A stretch of DNA of 64,000 nt from Nitrospira sp. (GCA_030692565.1 JAUYAO010000052.1:27881-91880); one strand, 5' to 3'; positions 52,497 to 61,359 are shown, numbered from the stretch's first letter. The notes: a model not told the origin generated them from the letters alone. Program-made: numbers and translations.

Positions 52497-52835
52497 ATGC
52501 CGGAGATTCCTCTACCATCGCCATCTTCTGAAGGAGTTCCCGTGCTTGATCCGACCCAGTTGGACAAAACCGTTTTGCGCTCAAGTCCCGATGTCCAGGG
52601 TACGACGATGGATGGGGAGACGGTCTTGCTGGATCTGAGCAGCGGCCGATATTACACCTTGAATCGATTGGGCAGTGTGATCTGGGAGCACTGCACGGGT
52701 ATTCAGACCGTCCGTGAGATTCATGGCGTCTTGTGTGACCGGTTTGAGGTGGCGCCAGAGCGAGCCCTCAACGATCTGGTGGCCTTGGCCAATGAACTAA
52801 TTCGAGAAGGGTTACTTCAACAAGAAAGGAGGTGA
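52497..52835 (+). CDS. PqqD-like RiPP recognition protein 1
   Basis: A 112-residue protein; ATG 52497 follows AAGGAG. Residues 20-110 form a PqqD fold (TTMDGETVLLDLSSGRYYTL, GSVIWEHCTG, VREIHGVLCDRFEV, LIREGLLQQERR), the module (B1/RRE) that grips RiPP leader peptides. It is followed by a precursor peptide whose ribosome site AAAGGAGG is formed by the last codons and stop of this gene. It is a near twin of the second copy at 53297. Confidence 0.9.
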   Translation: MPEIPLPSPSSEGVPVLDPTQLDKTVLRSSPDVQGTTMDGETVLLDLSSGRYYTLNRLGSVIWEHCTGIQTVREIHGVLCDRFEVAPERALNDLVALANELIREGLLQQERR

Positions 52836-52842
52836 AGAACAC

Positions 52843-52959
52843 ATGGAACAGAAGAAAGAGCAGTATGTCCAGCCGGTGGTCGTGAAGCACGAGTTGCTGC
52901 GCGACATCACGGCGGGCCAGTCGGGCATCAACGGCTGCGTCGGGAAGTGCCTCGAGTAG
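52843..52959 (+). CDS. RiPP precursor peptide 1
   Basis: A 38-residue peptide beginning MEQKKEQYVQPVVVKHELL. The leader has Y8-x2-P11 and T23, the spacing (Y-x2-P-x11-T) of lasso-peptide leaders, with Thr two residues before the predicted core. The core would be GQSGINGCVGKCLE, with two Cys three residues apart and a C-terminal Glu. ATG 52843 is spaced 10 bases from AAAGGAGG in the end of the PqqD gene. Modification is predicted, not shown. Confidence 0.82.
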   Translation: MEQKKEQYVQPVVVKHELLRDITAGQSGINGCVGKCLE

Positions 52960-52971
52960 CGGTCTGAGGGA

Positions 52972-53008
52972 CTGGCCGGTTCGCATGGACCGGCCAGCCT
53001 TTCTTTTT
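52972..53008 (+). terminator. Terminator after precursor 1
   Basis: CTGGCCGGT (52972-52980) pairs perfectly with ACCGGCCAG (52989-52997), followed by CCTTTCTTTTT. It should limit transcription from the first PqqD-peptide pair. Confidence 0.85.
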
Positions 53009-53157
53009 GCAGCCTGCCCGTGTTGTTGTGCCGGATGAATTCGCCCCTCGTAGCCCCCCTGGTTCCAGCTTTCCCCTAGATTCACGAGACCTGTCAGGCT
53101 ATTGCACGCCGGATTTGATACAGCCGGAAATCCACTCGTTCCGGCGGGTGCCGCCGT

Positions 53158-53225
53158 GTACCTACCAAGGTAGGGGAGGCTCCCAGGCCTTTGGGGGTCT
53201 AGGCAGATGGCCGGTCTCAGGCTAC
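53158..53225 (+). promoter_or_regulatory. Shared upstream element, copy 1 (before PqqD 2)
   Basis: The palindrome CTACCAAGGTAG is followed by GGGAGGCTCCC and GTCTAGGCAGA. A related stretch occurs at 58671-58740 before the ATP-grasp genes. It is a candidate promoter/operator for both transcripts; the regulator is unknown. Confidence 0.5.
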
Positions 53226-53296
53226 CTTTCTTGAAACAGGCGCTGAGGGTAACCCACACGACCGGCGCAACCATCGATGACCGAGAAGGAGGGGCT

Positions 53297-53629
53297 ATGG
53301 CCGACCACGCGAATGCACAGACAACGGGAGCGGCTACGATCGACCGGGCGCAACTGGATCACACCGTGCTGCGGCCGAACCCGGACGTGCAGGGCACAAC
53401 GATGGATGGAGAAACCGTCCTCCTCGATCTGAGCAGCGGGCGCTACTACACCTTGAATCAATTAGGCAGTGTCATCTGGGAGCATTGCACCGGCCATACC
53501 AGCTTGCGCGACATCCATACGGTCTTGTGTGACCGGTTTGATGTCGCGCCCGAGCGAGCCCTCGACGATCTCGTCGCCCTGGTCAATGAATTGATCCAGG
53601 AAGGGCTACTTCAACAGGAAAGGAGGTGA
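53297..53629 (+). CDS. PqqD-like RiPP recognition protein 2
   Basis: A 110-residue PqqD-like protein very similar to the first copy (shares GTTMDGETVLLDLSSGRYYT, GSVIWEHCTG and the end LLQQERR), with a different first 20 residues. ATG 53297 follows AAGGAGG. The same peptide ribosome site is embedded at its end. The pair with precursor 2 arose by duplication of the first pair. Confidence 0.9.
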   Translation: MADHANAQTTGAATIDRAQLDHTVLRPNPDVQGTTMDGETVLLDLSSGRYYTLNQLGSVIWEHCTGHTSLRDIHTVLCDRFDVAPERALDDLVALVNELIQEGLLQQERR

Positions 53630-53636
53630 AGAACAC

Positions 53637-53756
53637 ATGGAACAGAAGAAAGAGCAGTACGTCCAGCCGATGGTTGTGAAGCACGAGTTGCTGCGCGACA
53701 TCACGGCGGGTCAATCCGGCTACAGATGTGGTAAGCAGTGCCAAGAAGTGGCGTAG
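53637..53756 (+). CDS. RiPP precursor peptide 2
   Basis: A 39-residue peptide with a leader almost identical to precursor 1 (one change, V to M) and a different predicted core, GQSGYRCGKQCQEVA, again with Cys-x3-Cys. The identical leader and variable core is the usual pattern when one set of enzymes handles several substrates. Confidence 0.82.
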   Translation: MEQKKEQYVQPMVVKHELLRDITAGQSGYRCGKQCQEVA

Positions 53757-53768
53757 CGGTCTAATGGG

Positions 53769-53810
53769 CTGGCCGATTCGCGAGGATCGGCCAGTCCTTT
53801 CCCTTGGATA
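53769..53810 (+). terminator. Terminator-like hairpin after precursor 2
   Basis: CTGGCCGAT (53769-53777) pairs with ATCGGCCAG (53786-53794), followed by TCCTTTCCCTT. Compared with the hairpin after precursor 1 a C-G/G-C change is compensated on both arms. The T run is weaker, so some read-through into the kinase gene is likely. Confidence 0.7.
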
Positions 53811-53850
53811 GTATGGAGTGTGGGTTGGAAAGAATGTTGCGGAGGATCGG

Positions 53851-54888
53851 ATGAATCACGATGTGGCTGAGATGACGATGGTCGAGTCGTTCTTTTCTCT
53901 CTATGGCATGTCGGTGAGATATGCGACGGAAGCGCCGGTCCTAGCTGCCCCGGTGCATGAGATGCTCAGGCATTTTCGGCGCGACTCAATCGAAGCCGCT
54001 GCGCCACTGACTATTCGGTTTCACTCGGTGAAGTGTCGCGTCGACGTGCCTCTGACTATTTCTGCCTCGGCTCGCCAACTGGCCTCCGGGACGGGCGAGG
54101 CCATCGGAGATCGGCGGGCCACCGGATTGCCCTATGATGTGCTGCTAGATCAGGGGCTTCTGATCGCGGAGTTTCATGGCATCGGGGTCCTGGTGATCGA
54201 CGGCGCGCAGAGCCGGGCTGAGGGGTATCTGATCAATCCCGATCGCCTGCCCGCGAATCTCATTGAATATCTGTTTCACCTGGCGCTCATCGAACTGCTG
54301 CGGCGGCGCGGGCTCTATACGATTCATGCGACGGCCTTGGAACACAACGGGCGAGCCATCTTGATTCCCGGTAACAGCGGACGGGGGAAGACCACCTCGT
54401 TTATCTCCTTGCTTCGGTCGGGCTATCGCTATCTGTCGGACGACCATCCGCTCCTCCAGGATTCGGGGACCCACGTGGAGGTGTTGCCGTTTCCGATCAA
54501 GATCAACGTGACGGACGCCACGGTGCAGTTTTTCCCGGAACTCAGAGCGGCCTCAGAGCAGGTACTCCATCCGGGTGTGCCCAAACGATTCTTCTATGCC
54601 GAAGATCTCTATCCCACGGCGGTCGGGGAGCGCTGCCAGCCGGCCCTGGTGCTCTTTCCCCATGTGGTGGATGCGCCGCAAAGCCACCTCGAGTTGCTTC
54701 CTAAGAGCCGGGCATTGGAAGCGCTCTTGCCGCAAGCCCTGCTGGTGTACGATCAAGAGGTCGCCAGGCGTGAATTCAAGGTGCTGGCGAAACTTGTGCA
54801 GCAGGTCGATTGTTACCGGCTGCATTTCGGCCGCGATATTCTGGACTTGCCGAACCTGATTACTCCGTTGCTGGAGAAGGGGCGATGA
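53851..54888 (+). CDS. HPr-kinase-like protein 1
   Basis: A 345-residue protein; ATG 53851 follows GGAGG. A P-loop (PGNSGRGKTTS, near residue 173) and YLSDDHPLL match the HPr kinase fold. Such kinases occur in some lasso clusters, where they phosphorylate the precursor's last residue. The first 160 residues and C-terminal 120 have no named domain. It overlaps the nucleotidyltransferase gene by 4 bp. Confidence 0.82.
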   Translation: MNHDVAEMTMVESFFSLYGMSVRYATEAPVLAAPVHEMLRHFRRDSIEAAAPLTIRFHSVKCRVDVPLTISASARQLASGTGEAIGDRRATGLPYDVLLDQGLLIAEFHGIGVLVIDGAQSRAEGYLINPDRLPANLIEYLFHLALIELLRRRGLYTIHATALEHNGRAILIPGNSGRGKTTSFISLLRSGYRYLSDDHPLLQDSGTHVEVLPFPIKINVTDATVQFFPELRAASEQVLHPGVPKRFFYAEDLYPTAVGERCQPALVLFPHVVDAPQSHLELLPKSRALEALLPQALLVYDQEVARREFKVLAKLVQQVDCYRLHFGRDILDLPNLITPLLEKGR

Positions 54889-56108
54889 AGGAACCGCGAC
54901 AGTTTCCCTGGTCGCCTGAAGGAGAGCTGCTGATCTGGTGCGCCCGAACATGCGTCACCGAGGAACTGCGCGCGTGCATCTGCTCGCGGGTCCAGGAGCC
55001 TCTTGATTGGGGACTACTGCTGGACCTCGCCGCCTCTCACGGTGTGCTTCCGTTGCTCCACCGGAATCTGTCGACCCTCTGTCCGGCTCTTGTGCCGGCC
55101 GATACGTTGACGAAGCTGCGTCAAAAGACGCAAGCCTGTGCCATGCTGAATCGATCGCTCGCCCAGGAGCTGGGAGGTCTGTGTGACGCATTTGCCGCGC
55201 GCAGCGTGCCGGTTGTTCCGATCAAAGGCGCGACGTTAGCGGTGTCTGCTTATGGCGATCTGACGCTCCGCGATTTCAGCGATCTCGATCTCCTGATTCC
55301 TGAATCTGCGATCGGGGCCGCGCAAGCCGTGTTGATCGCCCAGGGTTATGAACGGAAAGATCCGTCGACAGACCCTGCGGAAGCGGAGCACGAAGAGGGG
55401 CCTTATCATGTGTTTATCAAGAAGCGCAGCCTGTTTCGGGTCGATCTTCAGTGGGTGATGGCACATCAGCATTTTGCCTTTCAACTGGATCGTCCGGAGT
55501 TCTGGGCGCATCGGTCGCCGGTGATGCTGGGGAAGTCGACTGTTCAAGGGTTGGCGCCGGAGGAGCTTCTGATTCTTCTCTGCGTGCATGGATCGAAGCA
55601 TGCCTGGGAGCAGCTCAAGTGGGTGTGCGATGTCGCCGAAGTGCTCCGCTCACACCCGGACCTTGATTGGGAGCGGATCTTTGCGAATGCAACGGCCTGG
55701 CATTGCCAGCGATTGATGCACATGGGATTGGCATTGGCTCATCGTGTGCTGGATGCGCCCGTCCCGGACTCTATTCTTGCCCGCTATTCGACCGATGCCG
55801 ATGTCCGGATGTTGTCCGAGCGCATGCCGGCTAGTCTCTTGGCGAGTCCACGAGAGGGCGTCACTGAGGAGCAGGCCGTGGCGTTCTACTTGACGTTGAA
55901 AGATACCTGGTGGGAACGGTGTCGATTCGGCCTGGTGCTGTGCCGGGACGGCTCTTCAATAGTAGAGAATCCGCCACGCTGGTTTTCCCGTGGCAGGGGG
56001 CTCGCGCGATTGGCTCATCTCGTTCGGCCGTGCCAGCGAGCGTTAAGGAATCTGGTTCCCTCTTCAATTCGAGGCGCGATCAATCGGTGGGTGGAGCACG
56101 GAGGCTGA
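54885..56108 (+). CDS. Nucleotidyltransferase-family protein
   Basis: A 407-residue protein of the uncharacterised nucleotidyltransferase group found with HPr-kinase-like genes in RiPP clusters. Motif PIKGATLAVSAYGDLTLRDF, then SDLDLLIP (D-x-D) lies near residue 110-140. The remainder is helical. ATG 54885 overlaps the kinase stop in ATGA. It may add a nucleotide or sugar phosphate to the peptide, or modify it at a phosphate; unknown. Confidence 0.78.
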   Translation: MKEPRQFPWSPEGELLIWCARTCVTEELRACICSRVQEPLDWGLLLDLAASHGVLPLLHRNLSTLCPALVPADTLTKLRQKTQACAMLNRSLAQELGGLCDAFAARSVPVVPIKGATLAVSAYGDLTLRDFSDLDLLIPESAIGAAQAVLIAQGYERKDPSTDPAEAEHEEGPYHVFIKKRSLFRVDLQWVMAHQHFAFQLDRPEFWAHRSPVMLGKSTVQGLAPEELLILLCVHGSKHAWEQLKWVCDVAEVLRSHPDLDWERIFANATAWHCQRLMHMGLALAHRVLDAPVPDSILARYSTDADVRMLSERMPASLLASPREGVTEEQAVAFYLTLKDTWWERCRFGLVLCRDGSSIVENPPRWFSRGRGLARLAHLVRPCQRALRNLVPSSIRGAINRWVEHGG

Positions 56109-56241
56109 TGGTTTCGTCGAGCCGATTCAGGTCGGGCCGTCACTCCTCCACGTTCGGCGAAGGCTGGGCGACCTCTCCGGCAGGTCCGGGGCGGCGGCGA
56201 TGGCTGGAATGGGCCGGGCGATTTCTTCCAGTGAGCCCGCG

Positions 56242-56715
56242 ATGAAGCGAGTCGTAAGAAAATATTGGATGCTGCTGCAGGTGGCGGTGATCGTGTCCCG
56301 AATTCGTCTCCGACTGCGCGGCGAGAACCTTCCGGCTGTGCTGAAGCGGCTGGCCCCTGGCGCTCTCTCCGGGACGCCGGATTCGTCGCGGTTCGAGGAC
56401 CTCGTCTACTATGTGGACCGCTGGCTCCAACTCTTCCCCTACAATGCGAAGGGGAATTGTTTTCCCCGGTCGTTGGCGTTGTATTGGTTCGCCACACGAT
56501 CAGGGTATTCGGTGTCGTTTCATTGCGGGGTCAGAAAGGACGGGTCCGGACTCGATGGCCATGCCTGGTTGACGCTCGATCGTCAGCCGTTTCACGAGCC
56601 CGGCCAGCATTGGCAGCGTTTTACCGTCACCTATTCATTCCCTTCCGATCAACCGGTCAACCGTGGGCAGGCGCCGCCAGTGTGCCCCCGGAATGGGACG
56701 ACGGCGGCGGTCTGA
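56242..56715 (+). CDS. Lasso-type B2 leader peptidase
   Basis: A 157-residue transglutaminase-like cysteine protease of the lasso B2 family: Cys73 in GNCFPRSLALYW, His107 in LDGHAWL and Asp113. With the separate PqqD-like protein it would cut the leader, probably near the conserved Thr. ATG 56242 was chosen over 56200 because family members start about here; the ribosome site is weak. A basic tail of about 25 residues follows the domain. Confidence 0.85.
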   Translation: MKRVVRKYWMLLQVAVIVSRIRLRLRGENLPAVLKRLAPGALSGTPDSSRFEDLVYYVDRWLQLFPYNAKGNCFPRSLALYWFATRSGYSVSFHCGVRKDGSGLDGHAWLTLDRQPFHEPGQHWQRFTVTYSFPSDQPVNRGQAPPVCPRNGTTAAV

Positions 56716-56741
56716 TATGAGTCCATACGCAACCGATTTCC

Positions 56742-58553
56742 ATGAATAGTCTTTTGCTCCGCATACGTCCCTTTCTCCAGACACTGCGGTATGCCCTCTC
56801 GTTTGTCTGGCAGAGCAGTCCGAGTCTCGCAGTTGGCAGTATTGTCGTACGGGTGATCCAGGGGCTGCTTCCCTTGGCCGTGCTGTATCTGACCAAACTG
56901 TTGATCGATGCGGTGACGGAGGGGCTCAAGGCTCCCGCGCAGGATGCCTCGCTGGCCCCAATTACGACGATTCTCGCGGGCCTGGCAGGTGCCGCAGTGA
57001 TCAGCGCCATCCTTACGGTTGTCGCCTCCCTGATCTCCAGGATCCATGCCCAAGTCGTCACCGATCATATGCATGCGCTGCTGCAGGCGAAGTCCGTCGA
57101 GGTCGACCTCGAGTATTACGAGAACGCGCGGTACCAAGATACGCTGCATCGCGCGCAGCAGGAAGCGCCGTATCGTCCCACCGCGATTCTCAACGCGCTC
57201 TTGCAATGTTTCCAGGATGGCATCTCGCTGTTGGCGATGGCGGGCATTCTCTGGTGGTTGCATTGGGCGGTCATTCCGGTCCTGGCCCTGACGGCGATTC
57301 CGTATTTCTTTGTCCGCCTGCAACAGTCCAACCGGCTGTTTGCCTGGGAGCGCGAGCGCACGCCACTGGAACGGAAGGCCTGGTACGTCAACATGCTGCT
57401 CACCCAGGCCACCGCGGCCAAAGAGGTGCGTCTGTTCGACCTGGGCCCCCGGTTGCGGGAATGGTTCCGCGATGCGCGAACGGTGCTGCGCCGGGAGCGG
57501 ATCGCCTTAGAGCGCCGGTGGGCGTTTGCCGGGTTGGCTGCGCAGATTGTGGGGGTGGCCGGAGTGTTCGGGGTCTACAGTTTCGTGGCGGTGCGAACGT
57601 TTCACGGGCTTCTGACTGTGGGCGATCTGGTCATGTTTTTTCAGGCTATTCAGCGGGCCTCGGGGTTTCTCGAAGGGCTGGGCTGGAGTGTGTCGAATTT
57701 GTATGAGAGCAATCTCTTTCTGACGACGCTGAACGAATTCCTGGCGATTCGCTCGAAATTGCCCGAAGCGGTCAAGCCTCGACCGTTTCCTGCCTCGCTC
57801 GGGCAGGGGATTACGTTCGAGCAGGTCTCGTTTCAATATCCCCACGAAGAACGGGTGGCCGTCCGCGACTTCACCTTTACGATCAAGCCCGGCGAGCATG
57901 TGGCATTCGTCGGAGCCAACGGCGCAGGGAAGACCACGCTGGTGAAGCTGTTGTGTCGTCTCTACGATCCCACGAGCGGTCGTATTACGATCGACGGGAC
58001 GGACCTGCGTGACTACGCCATCGCCGATGTCCGCGGGGCGGTCAGCGGGATTTTCCAGGACTTTGTGAAGTTTCAGTTTTCCGCCAAAGACAACATCACG
58101 TTGGGGGCCAATGCGTCGGAGGTTGCACTTCCGGTGGTCGTGCAGGCCGCCAGGCAGGCCGGGGTCCATGAGGCCATCGAGCGTTTGCCGAAGGGCTACG
58201 AGTCCTTGTTGGGTAAGTTATTCGACGGGGGGCATGAGCTGAGTATCGGGGAATGGCAGAAGGTGGCGCTGGCGAGGGCCATTCTCCGCAATTCCCAGAT
58301 CCTGATTCTCGACGAACCGACCAGTGCCATGGACGCGAAGGCGGAGGCGGAGCTGTTCGAACGGTTCCACGAACTCGCACAAGGACGGACGGCGATTTTA
58401 ATCAGTCATCGGTTGTCCACGGTGAAAATGGCTGACCGGATTTTCGTGGTGGATCGAGGCCAGATCGTGGAACAGGGAACGCATGATGATTTGATGAGCC
58501 GCCAAGGCCTCTATGCCTCGTTATTCCTCACGCAAGCGCAACACTACCAATAG
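56742..58553 (+). CDS. ABC exporter (fused membrane and ATPase domains)
   Basis: A 603-residue ABC half-transporter. About six membrane segments (residues 1-330) precede the ATPase domain: Walker A GANGAGKTTLVK near 391, signature LSIGEW (variant of LSGGQ) near 500, Walker B ILILDEPTSAMD near 523. No peptidase domain is present, in line with a separate B2 protease. Its place points to export of the mature peptide. Confidence 0.9.
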   Translation: MNSLLLRIRPFLQTLRYALSFVWQSSPSLAVGSIVVRVIQGLLPLAVLYLTKLLIDAVTEGLKAPAQDASLAPITTILAGLAGAAVISAILTVVASLISRIHAQVVTDHMHALLQAKSVEVDLEYYENARYQDTLHRAQQEAPYRPTAILNALLQCFQDGISLLAMAGILWWLHWAVIPVLALTAIPYFFVRLQQSNRLFAWERERTPLERKAWYVNMLLTQATAAKEVRLFDLGPRLREWFRDARTVLRRERIALERRWAFAGLAAQIVGVAGVFGVYSFVAVRTFHGLLTVGDLVMFFQAIQRASGFLEGLGWSVSNLYESNLFLTTLNEFLAIRSKLPEAVKPRPFPASLGQGITFEQVSFQYPHEERVAVRDFTFTIKPGEHVAFVGANGAGKTTLVKLLCRLYDPTSGRITIDGTDLRDYAIADVRGAVSGIFQDFVKFQFSAKDNITLGANASEVALPVVVQAARQAGVHEAIERLPKGYESLLGKLFDGGHELSIGEWQKVALARAILRNSQILILDEPTSAMDAKAEAELFERFHELAQGRTAILISHRLSTVKMADRIFVVDRGQIVEQGTHDDLMSRQGLYASLFLTQAQHYQ

Positions 58554-58670
58554 TCTCTCCCCCTTGATCGCTCCTTTCCTTTGGCAGGCTTGAATAGCGT
58601 GGCTTGTTGTGTCGTGCCTGCGGTTTACCCTCCCGGCCAAATGTTCCGGCGTATGTAGTGCTACGGACGG

Positions 58671-58740
58671 ACTTACGTAGGGGGAGGCCCCCGCTTCTAG
58701 TGATCTAGGCAGAACGTCAGGCCGGGGCTACTCTTCTCGA
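58671..58740 (+). promoter_or_regulatory. Shared upstream element, copy 2 (before the ATP-grasp genes)
   Basis: TTACGTAGGGGGAGGCCCCC, then TGATCTAGGCAGA and GGCTAC. It parallels the stretch before PqqD 2 (TAGGGGAGGCTCCC, GTCTAGGCAGA, GGCTAC). Transcription of the second half of the locus probably starts here, since 260 bp separate it from the exporter. Confidence 0.5.
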
Positions 58741-58812
58741 AGACGTGGCGCGCCGTACTGTATCCGAAACAGCAATTCTACAATCTTAGGCGCCGGAGAG
58801 GAGTCACCCTTC

Positions 58813-59805
58813 GTGATTCTCATTCTTGCCGATTCGACCGATCCCTGGGCGACGTTGGCCCATCGGGAGGCCCAACGGACGGGTGGAGATGTCTTCTGGG
58901 TGGAGCCCGTGCAACTTCTGGATAAGATCCTGCTCGATTGGCCGGTCGTGGCCGGAGAAGCGGTCGTTCCAGGATTCCTGGAGATCGACGGCCGGACGAT
59001 TCCTCTCGATGATTTGACCGGGATTTTCGCTCGTCTCCCTTTCCCTCTCCGTTTGGATCTTGAAGGGCTCTCGGACGCTGATGGCCAATATGTGACGAAG
59101 GAAGCCACGGCGGCCTGGTTGGCCTTCCTGAATGCCATGCCCTGTTCCGTGGTCAACCGACCGATGCCCGGCGGGAGGCCCACGCTCCTTTCGGGGAGCC
59201 CATTGCTGGCGCAGCTCGCTCAGGATCATGGATTTCTCCTTCCGGCTTCCCGCTGCACGTCAAGTCAGGCCGATGCGCTGCAACAATTTATGACCTGGGG
59301 CGAGTCGGCCTATCTCAAGCCGCTGGGGTCGGTTGAGCCGGGGCGGTTTCTCCATTCGCACGATGGGGGCGAGCAGATCCGCCGGGTCATGGAGCAGCAG
59401 GCGGTATCACTCCAAGCGATTCCACCGGGGCAACAGGCGACAGTCTATGTGGCTGGAGAGGAAGTGGTCGCCACGGTGCTTCGTCCCACTGAGGCCGTGC
59501 CGCAGCCGATGGAGGTGCGGTCGGCTCATGCCGCGCAGTGTCTTCGTCTCGTGCGCGCGTTGGGGCTCAGCTTCGCCGAGTGCCAGATTGTGATCACCCA
59601 TGACGGGGGAATCGCGTGTCTCGATATCAGCAGTGCGCCGAATTTCTGGCGCTGTCCGCAGGATGCCCAGCAGCAGATCGTAGAACATCTGCTCAAACAT
59701 CTCTCCGAACTCAGGAGTCTTTCGCATCATGATTCTTCTCATGGGGCCGATGGCCGATCCGGTGCTCGCGAACGTGTGTGCCCGACTTGCAGTCCGGAAC
59801 GCTGA
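58813..59805 (+). CDS. ATP-grasp protein 1, metal site altered
   Basis: A 330-residue ATP-grasp-fold protein with the layout of its neighbour: an N-terminal Rossmann-like part (MILILADSTDPWATLA), SAYLKPLGSVEPG, and the C-terminal GGIACLDISSAPNF where most ATP-grasps have E-x-N-x2-P. Glu is Asp and Asn is Ser, so catalysis may be lost. The last 26 residues overlap the next gene by 77 bp. It may be a structural or leader-binding partner of ATP-grasp 2. Confidence 0.75.
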   Translation: MILILADSTDPWATLAHREAQRTGGDVFWVEPVQLLDKILLDWPVVAGEAVVPGFLEIDGRTIPLDDLTGIFARLPFPLRLDLEGLSDADGQYVTKEATAAWLAFLNAMPCSVVNRPMPGGRPTLLSGSPLLAQLAQDHGFLLPASRCTSSQADALQQFMTWGESAYLKPLGSVEPGRFLHSHDGGEQIRRVMEQQAVSLQAIPPGQQATVYVAGEEVVATVLRPTEAVPQPMEVRSAHAAQCLRLVRALGLSFAECQIVITHDGGIACLDISSAPNFWRCPQDAQQQIVEHLLKHLSELRSLSHHDSSHGADGRSGARERVCPTCSPER

Positions 59806-60628
59806 CCTCATGCTTGTCCATCCGGAGTCGGACGGACAGGATTGGGATGTCTCCTGGTCTACCGACGGCGGCCGGGTGGTGGGACGCATTCGGCTTGGCC
59901 AGCGGGTCATTGATGCGGCAAGCATCGAAGCCGTGTATCTCCGCGGAGTCGGCGCCCGTTCAGCCTCGACGCCGCGCGAGCGGATGGTGGCGACGACGCT
60001 GTGGGAATTCGCCGAAAGTCTTCCGGTCCTGGTCGTCAACCGGCGCCAGCCCGGACACACGAACATGTCGAAGCCCTATCAGCAGCGGTTGATCGAGCAG
60101 TATGGCTTCCTGGTCCCGAAGACGCTGGTCACGATGGTGCCGGAGGAAGCGCGCCGCTTCTATGACGACTGTCAGGGGCGCGTCATCTACAAATCCATCA
60201 GCGCGGAGCGATCGATCGTGCGGCCGCTCACGCCTGCTGATTTTCCTCGTCTGGAACAGATCCGGACCTGCCCGGTCCAACTACAGGAAACCATTCCCGG
60301 CGCAGACTTACGTGTCCACACGGTCGGAGACCGGCTGTTCGCGACGGAGGTATTGTCGGACGGGGCGGATTACCGCTATGCCGAGCGCGAGGACAAGCAG
60401 CGCACCATGCGAGCGGTCGAATTGGAGTCGAGCGTTCAAGCCCGCTGTCTCAATCTCGCCAAGGGGCTGGGATTGAGCCTGAGCGGGATCGATCTTCGCC
60501 GGACGCCGGATGGCGCCTACTACTGTTTCGAAGTCAATACCAGCCCGGGGTTTACCTTTTTCGAAAACTATACGGGTCAGCGGATCGGCGATGCCTTGGC
60601 CGATTTGCTCTGTGCCGGACGGGCGTAA
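59729..60628 (+). CDS. ATP-grasp ligase 2 (RimK/graspetide-type)
   Basis: A 299-residue ATP-grasp enzyme with the usual order: MSKPYQQRLIEQYGFLVPKT, VIYKSISAERSIVRPL, QETIPGADLRVHTVG, and the metal site GIDLRRTPDGAYYCFEVNTS followed by PGF (E-x-N intact). Related enzymes in graspetide clusters link acidic side chains to Ser, Thr or Lys. In this locus it could make ester, amide or peptide bonds on the precursor. The start lies inside the previous gene, so translation is coupled. Confidence 0.85.
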   Translation: MILLMGPMADPVLANVCARLAVRNADLMLVHPESDGQDWDVSWSTDGGRVVGRIRLGQRVIDAASIEAVYLRGVGARSASTPRERMVATTLWEFAESLPVLVVNRRQPGHTNMSKPYQQRLIEQYGFLVPKTLVTMVPEEARRFYDDCQGRVIYKSISAERSIVRPLTPADFPRLEQIRTCPVQLQETIPGADLRVHTVGDRLFATEVLSDGADYRYAEREDKQRTMRAVELESSVQARCLNLAKGLGLSLSGIDLRRTPDGAYYCFEVNTSPGFTFFENYTGQRIGDALADLLCAGRA

Positions 60629-60669
60629 GGTGTGCGGACACGTCGAGTCACAACGAAGGGAGCGTCATC

Positions 60670-61128
60670 ATGGGGAGACAACCGTTTATCACCGCCGATT
60701 TGAGACCGGATATGACCGTGAAGTCCGAGCCCGGACAAGCATCGCCGGCGGGTAGCGCGACGACCGCGCAGCTGGCCGAAGCGGCTCGTGCCGTCCTGTC
60801 AGAAGGAGAGCAGCAGCAGATTGAACGCGGCCGGCAAGATACCCGTCAGGACCTCCTGTCGGCGGTGCCGCGCCCCAATCAGGATGTCCAGGGAACGACG
60901 CTGGACGGCGAAACGGTGTTGCTCCACTTGGGGACCGGCCGCTACTACACCTTGAATCGGGTTGGCAGTGCGATCTGGGAGGCCTGCAACGGAAGTCTAT
61001 CCCTTCAGGCGATCCACGTGGCGCTGTGCGGGCGGTTCGACGCTCCGCCGGAGCGGATCGCCGATGATCTATTCGCCCTCGTGACCCATCTGAGTCACGA
61101 GGGACTTTTAACAATAGAAAGGGGGTGA
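60670..61128 (+). CDS. PqqD-like RiPP recognition protein 3, extended
   Basis: A 152-residue PqqD-like protein with 60 extra N-terminal residues (helical and Gln/Ala-rich). The core is clearly homologous to copies 1 and 2 (GTTLDGETVLLHLGTGRYYT, GSAIWEACNG, LVTHLSHEGLLTIERG). It ends with AAAGGGGG, the ribosome site for precursor 3. Confidence 0.9.
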   Translation: MGRQPFITADLRPDMTVKSEPGQASPAGSATTAQLAEAARAVLSEGEQQQIERGRQDTRQDLLSAVPRPNQDVQGTTLDGETVLLHLGTGRYYTLNRVGSAIWEACNGSLSLQAIHVALCGRFDAPPERIADDLFALVTHLSHEGLLTIERG

Positions 61129-61134
61129 AGAACA

Positions 61135-61263
61135 ATGGAACAACAGAAGAAGGAATCGTACTCAGAGCCCGTGTTGATCGCGCATGAATTGCTGCGCGAT
61201 GTGACGGGTCAGAAGTACAAGGAGAAGACGAGCGACAAGGTTGTAGACGTAGTGGGAAACTAA
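61135..61263 (+). CDS. RiPP precursor peptide 3
   Basis: A 42-residue peptide, MEQQKKESYSEPVLIAHELL then RDVTG. The leader keeps Y9-x2-P12 and T24 of the lasso-type spacing. The predicted core QKYKEKTSDKVVDVVGN has no Cys but has Lys, Thr, Ser and three acidic residues, all possible ATP-grasp substrates. Confidence 0.8.
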   Translation: MEQQKKESYSEPVLIAHELLRDVTGQKYKEKTSDKVVDVVGN

Positions 61264-61283
61264 GGTCGTTGGTCTGCCCATGG

Positions 61284-61311
61284 GCTGACCGGCCTGAAAA
61301 GGCCGGCCAGC
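61284..61311 (+). terminator. Hairpin after precursor 3
   Basis: GCTGACCGGCCT (61284-61295) pairs with AGGCCGGCCAGC (61300-61311) around GAAA with one mismatch. Only TTGTGG follows, so it is more likely an RNA-stabilising or weakly terminating hairpin. Confidence 0.5.
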
Positions 61312-61359
61312 TTGTGGCAATCGAGAGAGAGGGCGGAAGCTAACCAGATGAGGGATGCA

